64,000 nucleotides of DNA from BOKV01 sp049289295 (GTDB lineage: Bacteria > Pseudomonadota > Alphaproteobacteria > Rhizobiales > Rhizobiaceae). Below are positions 42,247 to 50,634 of this stretch, piece by piece (position 1 is the stretch's first letter; every line of letters begins with the position of its first letter). The DNA is taken from assembly GCA_049289295.1 (NCBI GenBank), contig JBATLL010000058.1:1-64000 (forward strand), written 5' to 3'. The position numbers and the translations under genes are program-made. The notes under the pieces were generated by a model that made no database searches, was not told where the DNA came from, and saw nothing but the letters and a program-made list of their open reading frames with translations.

Positions 42247-43356
42247 TCAGATCGCAGCGGCAAAAACATCCTGGCCGACCAGGTCTTTGAGGCGGTTCTT
42301 GCCCTCCTGGTAACCGATCCGGATCGACTCGTCCGCCTTGTGGAAATCGGCAAGCCCGATATCGTGCAGCTTCGGCCGGATCGTGTAGTCGGGCGGATCG
42401 CCGGCAAGGCGGGCGCGCGCGATGCGGTCCTGAATGATGTTGAACGCCTCCATCATCACACCGGACATGCCAAGTCGTGTCTGGGTCTGCTGCTTCTGGC
42501 GCTCGGCTGCATTGAGGGCTGGATTTTCACCGACATGATGATCATCGGAACGGATGAAGGCCGACAGCGAACTGCGCGCCGAACTGTGCACCATGCGGTC
42601 GAGGATCGTTTCCTGATGATCATAATGCGAGGACCGGATCACCGTGCCGCGTCCGAAGGTCTCGCTGTTTAAATCAACGGCAATGACCACATCTGGTTCA
42701 TAGGCCCGGCAGGCCGAAACCGGCACCGGATTGACCAGCGCGCCGTCCACCAGCATGCGTCCATTGTGGCGAACGGGATTGAAGACACCCGGCAGCGCAT
42801 AGGAAGCGCGGATGGCTTCGATCAGCGGCCCGTCATGCAACCAGATTTCATGGCCGGTTCGGATATCCGTGCAGATGCTGACAAAGGGCTTTACCATCTC
42901 CTCGATGGCGATTGTGCCCAGATGCTGTTCCATTTTCGAGGCCAGGCGCTGGCCTGAAATCAGGCCGGAACCGCGAATGGAGAAATCGAGATAGCGGATC
43001 AGGTTCGACCAGGTCAGAGAGCGGGCGAACTCTTCCAGTTCGTCCAGCCTGCCGGCGAGGTAGCAGCCGCCCACCAGCGCACCGATCGAGGTGCCTGCAA
43101 TCATCGAGACCGGAACGCGGGCTTCATCAAAGGCGCGCAGCAGTCCGATATGGGCCCATCCCTTTGCCGCGCCACCACCCAGAGCCAGCGCAATGCCGCC
43201 ATTCACCGTGCGGTGCAATTTGGTCTGTGCAATGGGCGGGGCGTCGTTTTCCCTGCGCAGAGGCACCTCGGATTGCGGTGCAATGGTAGCCGCACCGGAG
43301 GCCGTTGATGCTTCCGGTGTGTCGAGGACTTTCCTGTCGCTGCCGAACAGTTTCAT
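42247..43356 (-). CDS. Patatin-like phospholipase (RssA-type)
   Basis: A 368-residue patatin-like hydrolase. It has the oxyanion motif GGGAAKGWAHIG, the nucleophile motif GTSIG and the catalytic Asp in LVDGALVNPVPV, followed by PDVVIAVDLN. The enzyme uses a Ser-Asp dyad to act on acyl lipids. The start at 43356 (MKLFGSDRKV) has AGGACGG upstream; a 29-codon in-frame extension is not homologous. The first 50 residues are polar. No signal peptide is seen. Confidence 0.92.
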   Translation of the reverse strand: MKLFGSDRKVLDTPEASTASGAATIAPQSEVPLRRENDAPPIAQTKLHRTVNGGIALALGGGAAKGWAHIGLLRAFDEARVPVSMIAGTSIGALVGGCYLAGRLDELEEFARSLTWSNLIRYLDFSIRGSGLISGQRLASKMEQHLGTIAIEEMVKPFVSICTDIRTGHEIWLHDGPLIEAIRASYALPGVFNPVRHNGRMLVDGALVNPVPVSACRAYEPDVVIAVDLNSETFGRGTVIRSSHYDHQETILDRMVHSSARSSLSAFIRSDDHHVGENPALNAAERQKQQTQTRLGMSGVMMEAFNIIQDRIARARLAGDPPDYTIRPKLHDIGLADFHKADESIRIGYQEGKNRLKDLVGQDVFAAAI

Positions 43357-43489
43357 GACACTTACCGTCCTGCCGACCCATGTCGGCAATTTCGTTCCAT
43401 CGGCATGGCCATATCTGGCCTTGCCCCCATTATAGGGTCTCAATTCTATTCAAATTGTGAAAACCATGAGGCGAAACCGCACGCCCGCT

Positions 43490-43936
43490 CTATTTGCGGT
43501 AAACCTCTTGCGGATCAAAAAGGGCAGGGGCCGTGTCGCTCGCCAGCACCGATTTGCCGTCGACCGTGTCAATCCGGCGATAAAAACAGCTCTTTCGGCC
43601 AGTATGGCAAGCAGCGCCGCGTCCCTCGACTTCCACCTTCAGCCAGACAGCGTCCTGATCGCAATCGACCCTGATTTCATGGACTTTCTGCGTTTCGCCG
43701 GATGTCGCGCCCTTGTGCCACAATTCCTGGCGCGAGCGGCTCCAGAACCAGGCCTGCCTCGTCTCCAGCGTCATGGCCAGCGCCTCGGCATTCATGTGCG
43801 CCACCATCAGAAGCTCGCCGTCAGCAGCATCCGTGACAACCGCGGTAACCAGGCCGTCAGCGTCAAAGCGCGGCGTGAACGCGTCGCCGCTTTCAAGCGC
43901 TTCCTTGTCCTTGGCGGATGGGAACTGAGGGCTCAT
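43490..43936 (-). CDS. hisI: Phosphoribosyl-AMP cyclohydrolase
   Basis: The third step of histidine synthesis. The 148-residue enzyme has MNAEALAMTLETRQAWFWSRSR, the metal motif DCDQDAV and CHTGRKSCFYRR with the zinc cysteines. It is the single-domain form without HisE, as usual in alphaproteobacteria. It starts 18 bases after folE and is probably co-transcribed with it. Confidence 0.97.
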   Translation of the reverse strand: MSPQFPSAKDKEALESGDAFTPRFDADGLVTAVVTDAADGELLMVAHMNAEALAMTLETRQAWFWSRSRQELWHKGATSGETQKVHEIRVDCDQDAVWLKVEVEGRGAACHTGRKSCFYRRIDTVDGKSVLASDTAPALFDPQEVYRK

Positions 43937-43954
43937 TGCAGATGGTTTCGCTTT

Positions 43955-44590
43955 TCAGTCGCGACGAAAACGCAACAGGGTCATGAAGTTGACCTGTTCG
44001 TTCGGGTCATTGCGGAACTCTCCGGTGAAACAGGTCGTCGTTGTCGTCGAACCCTGCTTGCGGATGCCGCGCATCGCCATGCACATGTGTTCGGCCTCGA
44101 TCATCACGGCAACACCGCGCGGCTGCAGCACCTCGTCTATGGTGTGGGCAATTTGCGCTGTCATGTTCTCCTGCGTTTGCAGGCGCCGCGCAAAGATTTC
44201 CACTGTTCTCGCGATCTTCGACAGGCCCAGCACCTTGCCTTCCGGCAGATAGGCGACATGCGCCTTGCCGATGATCGGCACCATGTGATGTTCGCAATGG
44301 GAATGGAAGGAAATGTCCTTCACCAGGACCATGTCATCATAGCCGCCGACTTCCTCGAAGGTGCGGCCAAGCACTTCCTGGGGATCCTCGTCATAGCCTG
44401 AGAACATCTCGCCATAGGCTTTCGCCACCCTGGAAGGCGTATCCAGCAAACCTTCACGGTTCACATCCTCACCCATCCATTTCAGCAGCGTGCGCACAGC
44501 ATCCTCAGCCTCGGCCTGGCTCGGGCGCTTGGCTTTTGGCAGGATCTTTCGCTGGCCTGCCTTTTCAAGGCTTTTCAGAATGGCGTCCAT
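43955..44590 (-). CDS. folE: GTP cyclohydrolase I
   Basis: Converts GTP to dihydroneopterin triphosphate, the first step to folate. The 211-residue protein has the family signature FHSHCEHHMVPIIGKAHVAYLPEG with the zinc Cys and His, then GLSKIARTVEIFARRLQTQEN and HMCMAMRGIRKQGSTTTT with the second zinc Cys. The ATG at 44590 has GGGAG seven bases upstream; one at 44605 does not. It heads a folE-hisI pair. Confidence 0.97.
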   Translation of the reverse strand: MDAILKSLEKAGQRKILPKAKRPSQAEAEDAVRTLLKWMGEDVNREGLLDTPSRVAKAYGEMFSGYDEDPQEVLGRTFEEVGGYDDMVLVKDISFHSHCEHHMVPIIGKAHVAYLPEGKVLGLSKIARTVEIFARRLQTQENMTAQIAHTIDEVLQPRGVAVMIEAEHMCMAMRGIRKQGSTTTTTCFTGEFRNDPNEQVNFMTLLRFRRD

Positions 44591-44928
44591 GTTTATCTCC
44601 CGCATGACATTTCCCGGTTCTACGTTTGGTTTCGCTTTTCGGACCAGTCGCAGCCAGGATAAATCGCGCCATTGCGGTGGCGGGAGTTCGGCTTTGGCCG
44701 GGTTCCGGGGCTTTCAAGGCCGTTCAAGACCTTTCCGGCACGGTGACCAGACACGGCTAATATAGTGCCTCGCGCGCCAATGGCAATTGCCGCCCAGCGA
44801 CCCTGTGATTTCGCAAGCGCAACATCGCGTGAACAGCCCATTCAGGCGTGGTTCAGGATGAATGCGCGAGGGTGACTGCATGTTGACGGACAAATGGTCC
44901 GCCAATCTGGAAAGACAGGAGAAACGCA
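44591..44928. other. Divergent intergenic region
   Basis: This 338-base gap lies between folE (leftward) and a small secreted protein gene (rightward), so it should hold both promoters. I see no coding frame with a ribosome-binding site, no tRNA and no clear promoter of consensus quality. Confidence 0.5.
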
Positions 44929-45252
44929 ATGAACGCATCCACCTTCCGCAAGACCGCCATTGCCGCAATCGCAGCCCTTGCCCTTATCGGAGCCGGGTCC
45001 GTCGTTGCGCCCACCCAGGCACAAGCCGGCGACAAGCATGTAGCTGGCGCGCTCATTGGTGGATTGGTGCTTGGCGCCATCATCGGTTCGCACGCGCAAC
45101 CTGGCTATGCCCAGCCCTATTATGGCCAACCACACTATGTTCAGCCATCCTATGGCGTGACCTACGGTCCGCGCTGCCACTGGCAGAAGCAGCGTGTATG
45201 GAACCCCTATTATGGCCATTACATTTGGCGCAAGGCGCGCGTCTGCTACTGA
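44929..45252 (+). CDS. Small secreted Tyr/Pro-rich protein
   Basis: A 107-residue precursor with a signal peptide (AIAALALIGAGSVVAPTQAQA). The mature protein has a Gly-rich hydrophobic patch (GALIGGLVLGAIIG, which could enter a membrane), then AQPGYAQPYYGQPHYVQPSYG and a C-terminal cysteine pair (RCHWQKQRVWNPYYGHYIWRKARVCY region). Similar short proteins are common and uncharacterised in rhizobia. AGGAGAAACGCA precedes the start. Confidence 0.8.
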   Translation: MNASTFRKTAIAAIAALALIGAGSVVAPTQAQAGDKHVAGALIGGLVLGAIIGSHAQPGYAQPYYGQPHYVQPSYGVTYGPRCHWQKQRVWNPYYGHYIWRKARVCY

Positions 45253-45276
45253 TCCGGTGCCATTCAGCAATCAGCC

Positions 45277-45304
45277 AACGCCCTCGCATTCTCGCGGGGG
45301 CGTT
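45277..45304 (+). terminator. 3' hairpin without U-tract
   Basis: AACGCCC and GGGCGTT, extended inside by CGC/GCG, pair 25 bases after a stop codon. GCCAAG follows instead of a T-run. Confidence 0.5.
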
Positions 45305-45417
45305 GCCAAGAAGTGCGACAAAGTTGCCAGCCGCCCAAAATGCCGGTATCTTTCGGGCGGGGTTAACAGCGAAACGCTGACTTGCGGCGGCGGTTCCACG
45401 GGACTTGGGGAAGTTCC

Positions 45418-47469
45418 ATGGCCACTCAAGCACGTAAACAAACACCCGTATCCAGATCCGCTTCACCAGGCGCTTCCCGGCAGACCAGGCCGGCGAAACC
45501 TGCACGGCGGCGCATTATCCTGTGCTCAGACGGCACCGGAAACAGCTCTTCCGCTCTGGCCAAGAGCAATGTCTGGCGCCTTTTCTCTGCTGTCGACACG
45601 TCCGAGGGAAAAGGGGAAATGCAGCAACTTGTCTTTTACGACAATGGTGTTGGCACTTCCGGATTCCGACCGATCAGATACCTGGCGCAAGCTTTCGGCT
45701 TCGGCCTTTTCCGCAATGTACGGACACTCTATCTCGCGCTCTGCCGCCACTATCGGCCGGGCGACGAGATCTGCCTTTTCGGGTTTTCCCGTGGCGCCTT
45801 CACCGTTCGGGTCCTTGCAGACCTCATTGCCCAATGCGGCATCCTCGACCGCTCATTGCCCGCGCCCAACGCAGGCGGCTTGTCCATGGCCAGCGAGGAC
45901 GGACTGAAGAAGGGTGCGACGGAGGCCTACAAGGCTTACCGGCGTATCTACTGGGACAAGTCGAACGCGGCACAGCGCTTGATCAATGCATGTGCGCGCA
46001 ACATCAGCAGATTGTGGCGCTCGGTCTACTCTGCCGACGAATTTGCGACGAAGTTCAGCCATCTCCGCCCGGCCGGGGGCATGATCGGCTTCATGGGTGT
46101 CTGGGACACGGTCGATGCCCATGGCCTTCCGGTCGAGGAAATGTCCTGGGCGCTTGATCAGCTTTTCTATCCCTACAGGCTGTACGATTACCGGCTTGGC
46201 CCACAGGTTGCCAGGGCCCGCCAGGCGCTTTCGATCGACGATAGCCGCCACACGTTCACACCGCTATTGTGGGACGAGCCGCCGGGCGAAAACCCGGACC
46301 GCATCCGCCAGGTCTGGTTTGCAGGCATGCATGCCGATGTTGGCGGCGGCTATCCCGAAGATCGCCTCGCTCATATTCCCCTTGTCTGGATGATGGAGGA
46401 AGCGCAAAAGGCTGGCGTGCGCTTTGATGAGGCCGCCTTCAATGCCTACCGCAGTACGGCACAGGCAACCGGCAAGATGCACGATTCAAGGCGTGGCGCA
46501 GCCGTCTATTACCGCTATCGCCCCCGCTCCATCAAAAGCCTTGTCGATACAACCCGCAAGAACGGCGAATCAAGCCGACTTGCCTCGCTCGTCAAACGGA
46601 TGCGCGAATCGGGCAGCAAGATCCTGGCCTCGCGCAACATGAAGGGCCCACTCTCGACCAAGGACCTGTCGGTGGATGCCGGTATGCCGATCATTCATCA
46701 CAGTGTTGTTGAACGCATTCGCGATGACGTCTCGGCCTATTCGCCGACTGCCATCGACTGCACGTTCCAGCAATGGGGCCGCAATGGCAAGCCTGGTCCG
46801 GGGATGGCGGCAAAAGCAGAGGAAAATCGCCTGGCGTTTCTCGATCGCTGCGCCTCGCACATCATCTGGCGGCGTGTCTGCTATTTCGGCATGCTGGCCT
46901 TTACCCTGTATCTGGCCGGTCTCGTTCTGTCGGCATGGCTTGACAAGGGGTATCAACTTTGCACCCCGTCACCTGACCTCAAACATCCACTCGCCAGTGT
47001 GCTCGGCTGGCTTTCCGGCTTTTTCTCCGGGTTTCCAATGGGAGTCGTCGCCTATGCTTTGAAGGCCTGGGCGAACGTGCCTGGCAAATTCGCGCTGGGC
47101 CTCGCGGGCATGGCCGTCTTCCATTTCTGGAGCGTCTGGTTCATCGAGCCACGGCTAAACAATCTGGCCGGTAACGCTTGGAAGGAACTCAAGAACTCGA
47201 CGATCAGCCTGACCCGGCCGGAGCCTGGAATGTTCGAGCGGATCGCCAGATGGTATCGCTATTCCGGTTTCCGCAATTTTGTCCGCAATTGCTGGGAGTA
47301 TCTGGTCTCCGGTCTGGTCTTCGTTGCAGGCGTAGTTCTGGTCCTGTGGGTCCTCGGCACGCTCATCCCGCCGCTCAAGTTGAAGGGGGTGTGGTATTTT
47401 CCGCTTTGGGAAGCCCTGTGCCTGTGGACCGGCCGGATTTGGGAATTCGTGAAGGCCTTGTTTGTTTGA
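45418..47469 (+). CDS. DUF2235-domain alpha/beta hydrolase with C-terminal membrane segments
   Basis: A 683-residue protein. The N-terminal half is a DUF2235 (Tle1-like) hydrolase: RRIILCSDGTGNSS, the nucleophile motif GFSRGAFTVR (Ser124), GVWDTVDAHGLP and WFAGMHADVGGGYPE with likely acid and His. The C-terminal third has about four hydrophobic segments, for example VCYFGMLAFTLYLAGLVLSAWL and SGLVFVAGVVLVLWVLGTLI. DUF2235 enzymes include phospholipases, some of them type VI effectors. No vgrG or other secretion gene is near, and the membrane part suggests a resident membrane enzyme. The start at 45418 has GGGGAAG upstream. Confidence 0.9.
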   Translation: MATQARKQTPVSRSASPGASRQTRPAKPARRRIILCSDGTGNSSSALAKSNVWRLFSAVDTSEGKGEMQQLVFYDNGVGTSGFRPIRYLAQAFGFGLFRNVRTLYLALCRHYRPGDEICLFGFSRGAFTVRVLADLIAQCGILDRSLPAPNAGGLSMASEDGLKKGATEAYKAYRRIYWDKSNAAQRLINACARNISRLWRSVYSADEFATKFSHLRPAGGMIGFMGVWDTVDAHGLPVEEMSWALDQLFYPYRLYDYRLGPQVARARQALSIDDSRHTFTPLLWDEPPGENPDRIRQVWFAGMHADVGGGYPEDRLAHIPLVWMMEEAQKAGVRFDEAAFNAYRSTAQATGKMHDSRRGAAVYYRYRPRSIKSLVDTTRKNGESSRLASLVKRMRESGSKILASRNMKGPLSTKDLSVDAGMPIIHHSVVERIRDDVSAYSPTAIDCTFQQWGRNGKPGPGMAAKAEENRLAFLDRCASHIIWRRVCYFGMLAFTLYLAGLVLSAWLDKGYQLCTPSPDLKHPLASVLGWLSGFFSGFPMGVVAYALKAWANVPGKFALGLAGMAVFHFWSVWFIEPRLNNLAGNAWKELKNSTISLTRPEPGMFERIARWYRYSGFRNFVRNCWEYLVSGLVFVAGVVLVLWVLGTLIPPLKLKGVWYFPLWEALCLWTGRIWEFVKALFV

Positions 47470-47550
47470 TACGCGGCGCGTGGGATAGCAAATCCGGTCG
47501 ATTTTCTGATTGAGCAGGCCTATATTCCGCTCAAACAGGGAAACACTGCG

Positions 47551-48069
47551 ATGCTTGACGACGTCTACAACGCCACCATTCTAGACTATGCGGGCAATAT
47601 CCAGCGGCTGGGCCGTCTTGACGATCGCGACGCGACTGCCAAGGCGCACTCCAAGCTGTGCGGATCGACCGTGATCGTCGATCTGAAGATGGAAGACGGC
47701 AAGGTCACCGATTTCGCCCACGAGGTGAAGGCCTGCGCGCTCGGTCAGGCTTCCTCCTCGATCATGGCCCGCACGATCATCGGCGCCACCGGCGAGGAAT
47801 TGAAGGAACTCAAGCGCACCATGTATGCCATGCTCAAGGAAGGCGGCCCCGCGCCAACCGGGCGTTTCGAGGAGTTCCGTTTCCTCGAACCGGTGAGGGA
47901 ATACAAGGCACGCCACGCCTCCACCCTGCTGACCTTTGATGCAGTGGTCGATTGTGTCGAGGAAATCGAAGCGGCAGCCAGGACTGCCCGCAAGTCCAAG
48001 CAGGTGAAGGCCCGCGACGCTGCGGTTCATGCCCTCAACTCCGCGGGCATCCGCTTCAGGGTCCGATAG
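47551..48069 (+). CDS. NifU/IscU-like iron-sulfur cluster scaffold protein
   Basis: A 172-residue protein with an N-terminal NifU-like domain: YNATILDYAGNIQRLGRLDD, then Cys in KLCGSTVIV, KACALGQASSSIM and VDCVEEIEAA, the three cysteine positions of IscU-type scaffolds. The C-terminal 30 residues are basic and differ from IscU. It probably assembles or carries Fe-S clusters. It is six bases from yidD, a common rhizobial pair. Confidence 0.92.
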   Translation: MLDDVYNATILDYAGNIQRLGRLDDRDATAKAHSKLCGSTVIVDLKMEDGKVTDFAHEVKACALGQASSSIMARTIIGATGEELKELKRTMYAMLKEGGPAPTGRFEEFRFLEPVREYKARHASTLLTFDAVVDCVEEIEAAARTARKSKQVKARDAAVHALNSAGIRFRVR

Positions 48070-48075
48070 ACCGGC

Positions 48076-48393
48076 ATGGCCGGGCGCAACTATACCGGCC
48101 CCTGGCGCAGGACTCCGGGACGCTTGCTGGGCACTGGCCTGATACGGCTGTACCAATTGACGTTGTCCGGATTTGTCGGAAATGCCTGCCGCCACCAGCC
48201 GACCTGTTCGGAATATGGCTATGAGGCAATTGCCCGCCACGGCCTCCTGCCGGGTTCATGGCTGACCTTGTGGCGCGTGCTGCGTTGCAATCCATGGGGA
48301 ACGTCAGGCCTCGACCCTGTTCCACCGACCATGCGCTGGTCGATTCCGGTTCGCTCCGCCTCGAAATGCGATCACGATCATCCGTCAGATTGA
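48076..48393 (+). CDS. yidD: Membrane protein insertion efficiency factor YidD
   Basis: A 105-residue YidD with the amphipathic N-terminal helix and conserved CRHQPTCSEYGYEAIARHG and RCNPWG. It helps YidC insert inner-membrane proteins. The usual rpmH-rnpA-yidC neighbours are absent. Here it is coupled to the NifU-like gene with six bases between them. The last 20 residues are variable. Confidence 0.95.
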   Translation: MAGRNYTGPWRRTPGRLLGTGLIRLYQLTLSGFVGNACRHQPTCSEYGYEAIARHGLLPGSWLTLWRVLRCNPWGTSGLDPVPPTMRWSIPVRSASKCDHDHPSD

Positions 48394-48494
48394 GACTTTC
48401 CTTTATTCCCGTCCCTGTTATCTTTTTTGCGATTTCTACGCCGGCTTGGCTCTGGCCAGGCAGCACAACCTGATTTGCCGAAAGGAAAGATTCA

Positions 48495-49574
48495 ATGACG
48501 CCATTCAGGATTGGTTTTCGCATTGTTGCCTGCGCACTGCTTTTTGCAGCCTTCACACTGCCGGCATCTTCACCGACCATGGCCGGCCTGCCAAAGGGTG
48601 CACTCGGCGCGATAGCCGTTTCACCGGACGGCAAGACAGTTGCCGCTGCTGGTGACAACCGTGTGCTCTACCTGGTGGACGCCGCCACGCTTGAAGTGAA
48701 GGAGCGCATCTGGATTGGCTATTCGCCCATGTCGCTGTTCTGGACGAAGGACGGCAAGACACTGGTCATGCGTCATACCGATGATGTGCTGCTGCTGTTC
48801 GACACGGCAACCTGGAAGGTGCGTGGCGAAATCCCCGCTTTCCGGCAAATGTCCATGGCCGTCGCGAGCGAGAAGGTCGTTACCGCAACGCAGGGTGAAT
48901 ACAACACCGACCACTACAAGACCCTGATCGCCATTCATGACCTCAACACCGGCCAAAAGCTGAAGGAAACAGAACTCGACCGGGAGATTGTCAACATCGC
49001 CACGAATCCTGACGCCAGCCAGGTCGTGGTGATCATGCGCGAAGTGGACAATGAAAGCGAAGCAAAGGCGGAACCGGCCGAAGGCCTTGAAGGCATCGAA
49101 AAGGAAACCGCAATGAAAAAGGCCGATGGCAAGACCATGGACCTTATCTGGTTCGATGGTGAACTGAAGGAAACAGCTGCTGCGACCAGCTGGTACTCGA
49201 CCTACTACACCGATGGGCTGCATCTGTGGGATGGCAAGACATTCGTTCTGGCCTACGGCACCAGTGCCGAGATGAGCATGGATGGAAATGCCGAACTGTT
49301 TTCTTCGGACGGCGTCAACACCAGCTATGGCTTCCTGTTCACACCCGATCACAGCCACATGTATTCGGGCGGCCTGGCTTCAGGTGCGGTTTTCGATATT
49401 GCTTCAAGGACGGGGATCAACTGGGAATCTGGTGAGCGCCTGCCAAGCTGGCCCGAATATTTCCAGGGCTTTGGCCTCGCGCCCGACGGCACGGTGTTCG
49501 GTGGCACTTCGGCCTACAGGCTGATGCGCATGACGCCCGATGGAAAGATGGAGCTGATCAAGCCGATCTATTGA
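48495..49574 (+). CDS. Secreted beta-propeller (WD40/YVTN-like) protein
   Basis: A 359-residue precursor with a signal peptide (LLFAAFTLPASSPTMA) and beta-propeller-like repeats, such as GAIAVSPDGKTVAAAGDNRVLYLVDAATLEVKERI and LFWTKDGKTLVMRHTDDVLLLFDTATWKVRGEI. A low-complexity acidic insertion (NESEAKAEPAEGLEGIEKE) interrupts it near residue 185. The function is unknown; such propellers usually bind partners in the periplasm. AAAGGAAAG precedes the start. Confidence 0.8.
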   Translation: MTPFRIGFRIVACALLFAAFTLPASSPTMAGLPKGALGAIAVSPDGKTVAAAGDNRVLYLVDAATLEVKERIWIGYSPMSLFWTKDGKTLVMRHTDDVLLLFDTATWKVRGEIPAFRQMSMAVASEKVVTATQGEYNTDHYKTLIAIHDLNTGQKLKETELDREIVNIATNPDASQVVVIMREVDNESEAKAEPAEGLEGIEKETAMKKADGKTMDLIWFDGELKETAAATSWYSTYYTDGLHLWDGKTFVLAYGTSAEMSMDGNAELFSSDGVNTSYGFLFTPDHSHMYSGGLASGAVFDIASRTGINWESGERLPSWPEYFQGFGLAPDGTVFGGTSAYRLMRMTPDGKMELIKPIY

Positions 49575-49631
49575 CAAGATCGCAGGTGAAAAGGTCTAAG
49601 GAGCCGCCGCTTCCCGGCATCGAGGTATCGC

Positions 49632-50630
49632 ATGTCCAGTTCACCTGCAATCGTTGAAGTAACCCGTGGCGACGTGGTGGAGAGCAGGCACCTCGTCGAC
49701 ATTGTCATTGCAGATGCGTCGGGAAAGATTGTCTCCATCCGCGGAGACGCGGATCGCCCGGTCTTCCCCAGGTCCGCAATTAAGGCACTGCAGGCACTGG
49801 CCATGGTGGAATCCGGCGCGCCGGATCGTTTCGCGCTCGAGCCACGCCATATCGCGCTGGCCTGTGCTTCGCATTATGGCGAAGAGATGCATGTTCGCAC
49901 CGCTGGCGAAATGCTTGCCGCATCCGGCCTCGATGAAACCTGCCTCGAATGCGGCGCGCAATTGCCCGAGCGGCTGGATGACCGCAACCGCCTGGCCCGC
50001 GAGGGTGAAGCTCCGCGCTCCATTCACAACAATTGCTCGGGCAAGCATTCCGCTTTCCTGTGCTATGCAGTCGAGGAAGGTTATGATCCGCGCGGCTATG
50101 TCCGCATTGGTCACAAGGTCCAGCAGGACATTGCCGCCATTCTCACCGAGGTGACGGGTGCGCGCCACGAGGAAGCAAATCACGGCATTGATGGCTGCTC
50201 GATCCCGACCTACGCCATTCCATTGCGCAACCTTGCCACTGCCTTTGCCCGCTTTGCTGCCAGCGAAGACAAGAGCCGCCAGCGCGCCAAAGCCATGACC
50301 CGCATCCGCGAAGCATGCCTTCAGCATCCTGAAATGGTCGGCGGAACCGGGGCATTCGATACGCGCATCATGGAGGCGCTGAAGGGCAGGGCGTTCACCA
50401 AGACGGGAGCCGAAGGGGTCTATGTCGCGGCCTTGCCGGAACTGGCAATGGGCGTTGCCCTCAAGGTTCACGACGGTGCGTCACGCGCTTCTGAAGTTGC
50501 CATTGCCGCCAGCATTGAATCTCTGCTTGAACTTGATGAAAACGAGGCCAACGCCTTGAAGGAATTGCGGCAACCACCGATCACGAACCGCCGCGATCTC
50601 ACCGTTGGCATGATCAGGCCGCGCATCTGA
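49632..50630 (+). CDS. Class 3 (rhizobial-type) L-asparaginase
   Basis: A 332-residue asparaginase of family PF06089. The residues described for Rhizobium etli ReAV occur here with the same numbers: the Ser48/Lys51 pair in RSAIKAL, the zinc ligands Cys135 and Lys138 in NNCSGKHS, and Cys189 in DGCSIPTY. It hydrolyses asparagine to aspartate and ammonia and is unrelated to E. coli AnsA/AnsB. GAGGTATCGC precedes the start. It is convergent with the spermidine-synthase-like gene, which ends four bases away. Confidence 0.94.
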   Translation: MSSSPAIVEVTRGDVVESRHLVDIVIADASGKIVSIRGDADRPVFPRSAIKALQALAMVESGAPDRFALEPRHIALACASHYGEEMHVRTAGEMLAASGLDETCLECGAQLPERLDDRNRLAREGEAPRSIHNNCSGKHSAFLCYAVEEGYDPRGYVRIGHKVQQDIAAILTEVTGARHEEANHGIDGCSIPTYAIPLRNLATAFARFAASEDKSRQRAKAMTRIREACLQHPEMVGGTGAFDTRIMEALKGRAFTKTGAEGVYVAALPELAMGVALKVHDGASRASEVAIAASIESLLELDENEANALKELRQPPITNRRDLTVGMIRPRI

Positions 50631-50634
50631 GCGG

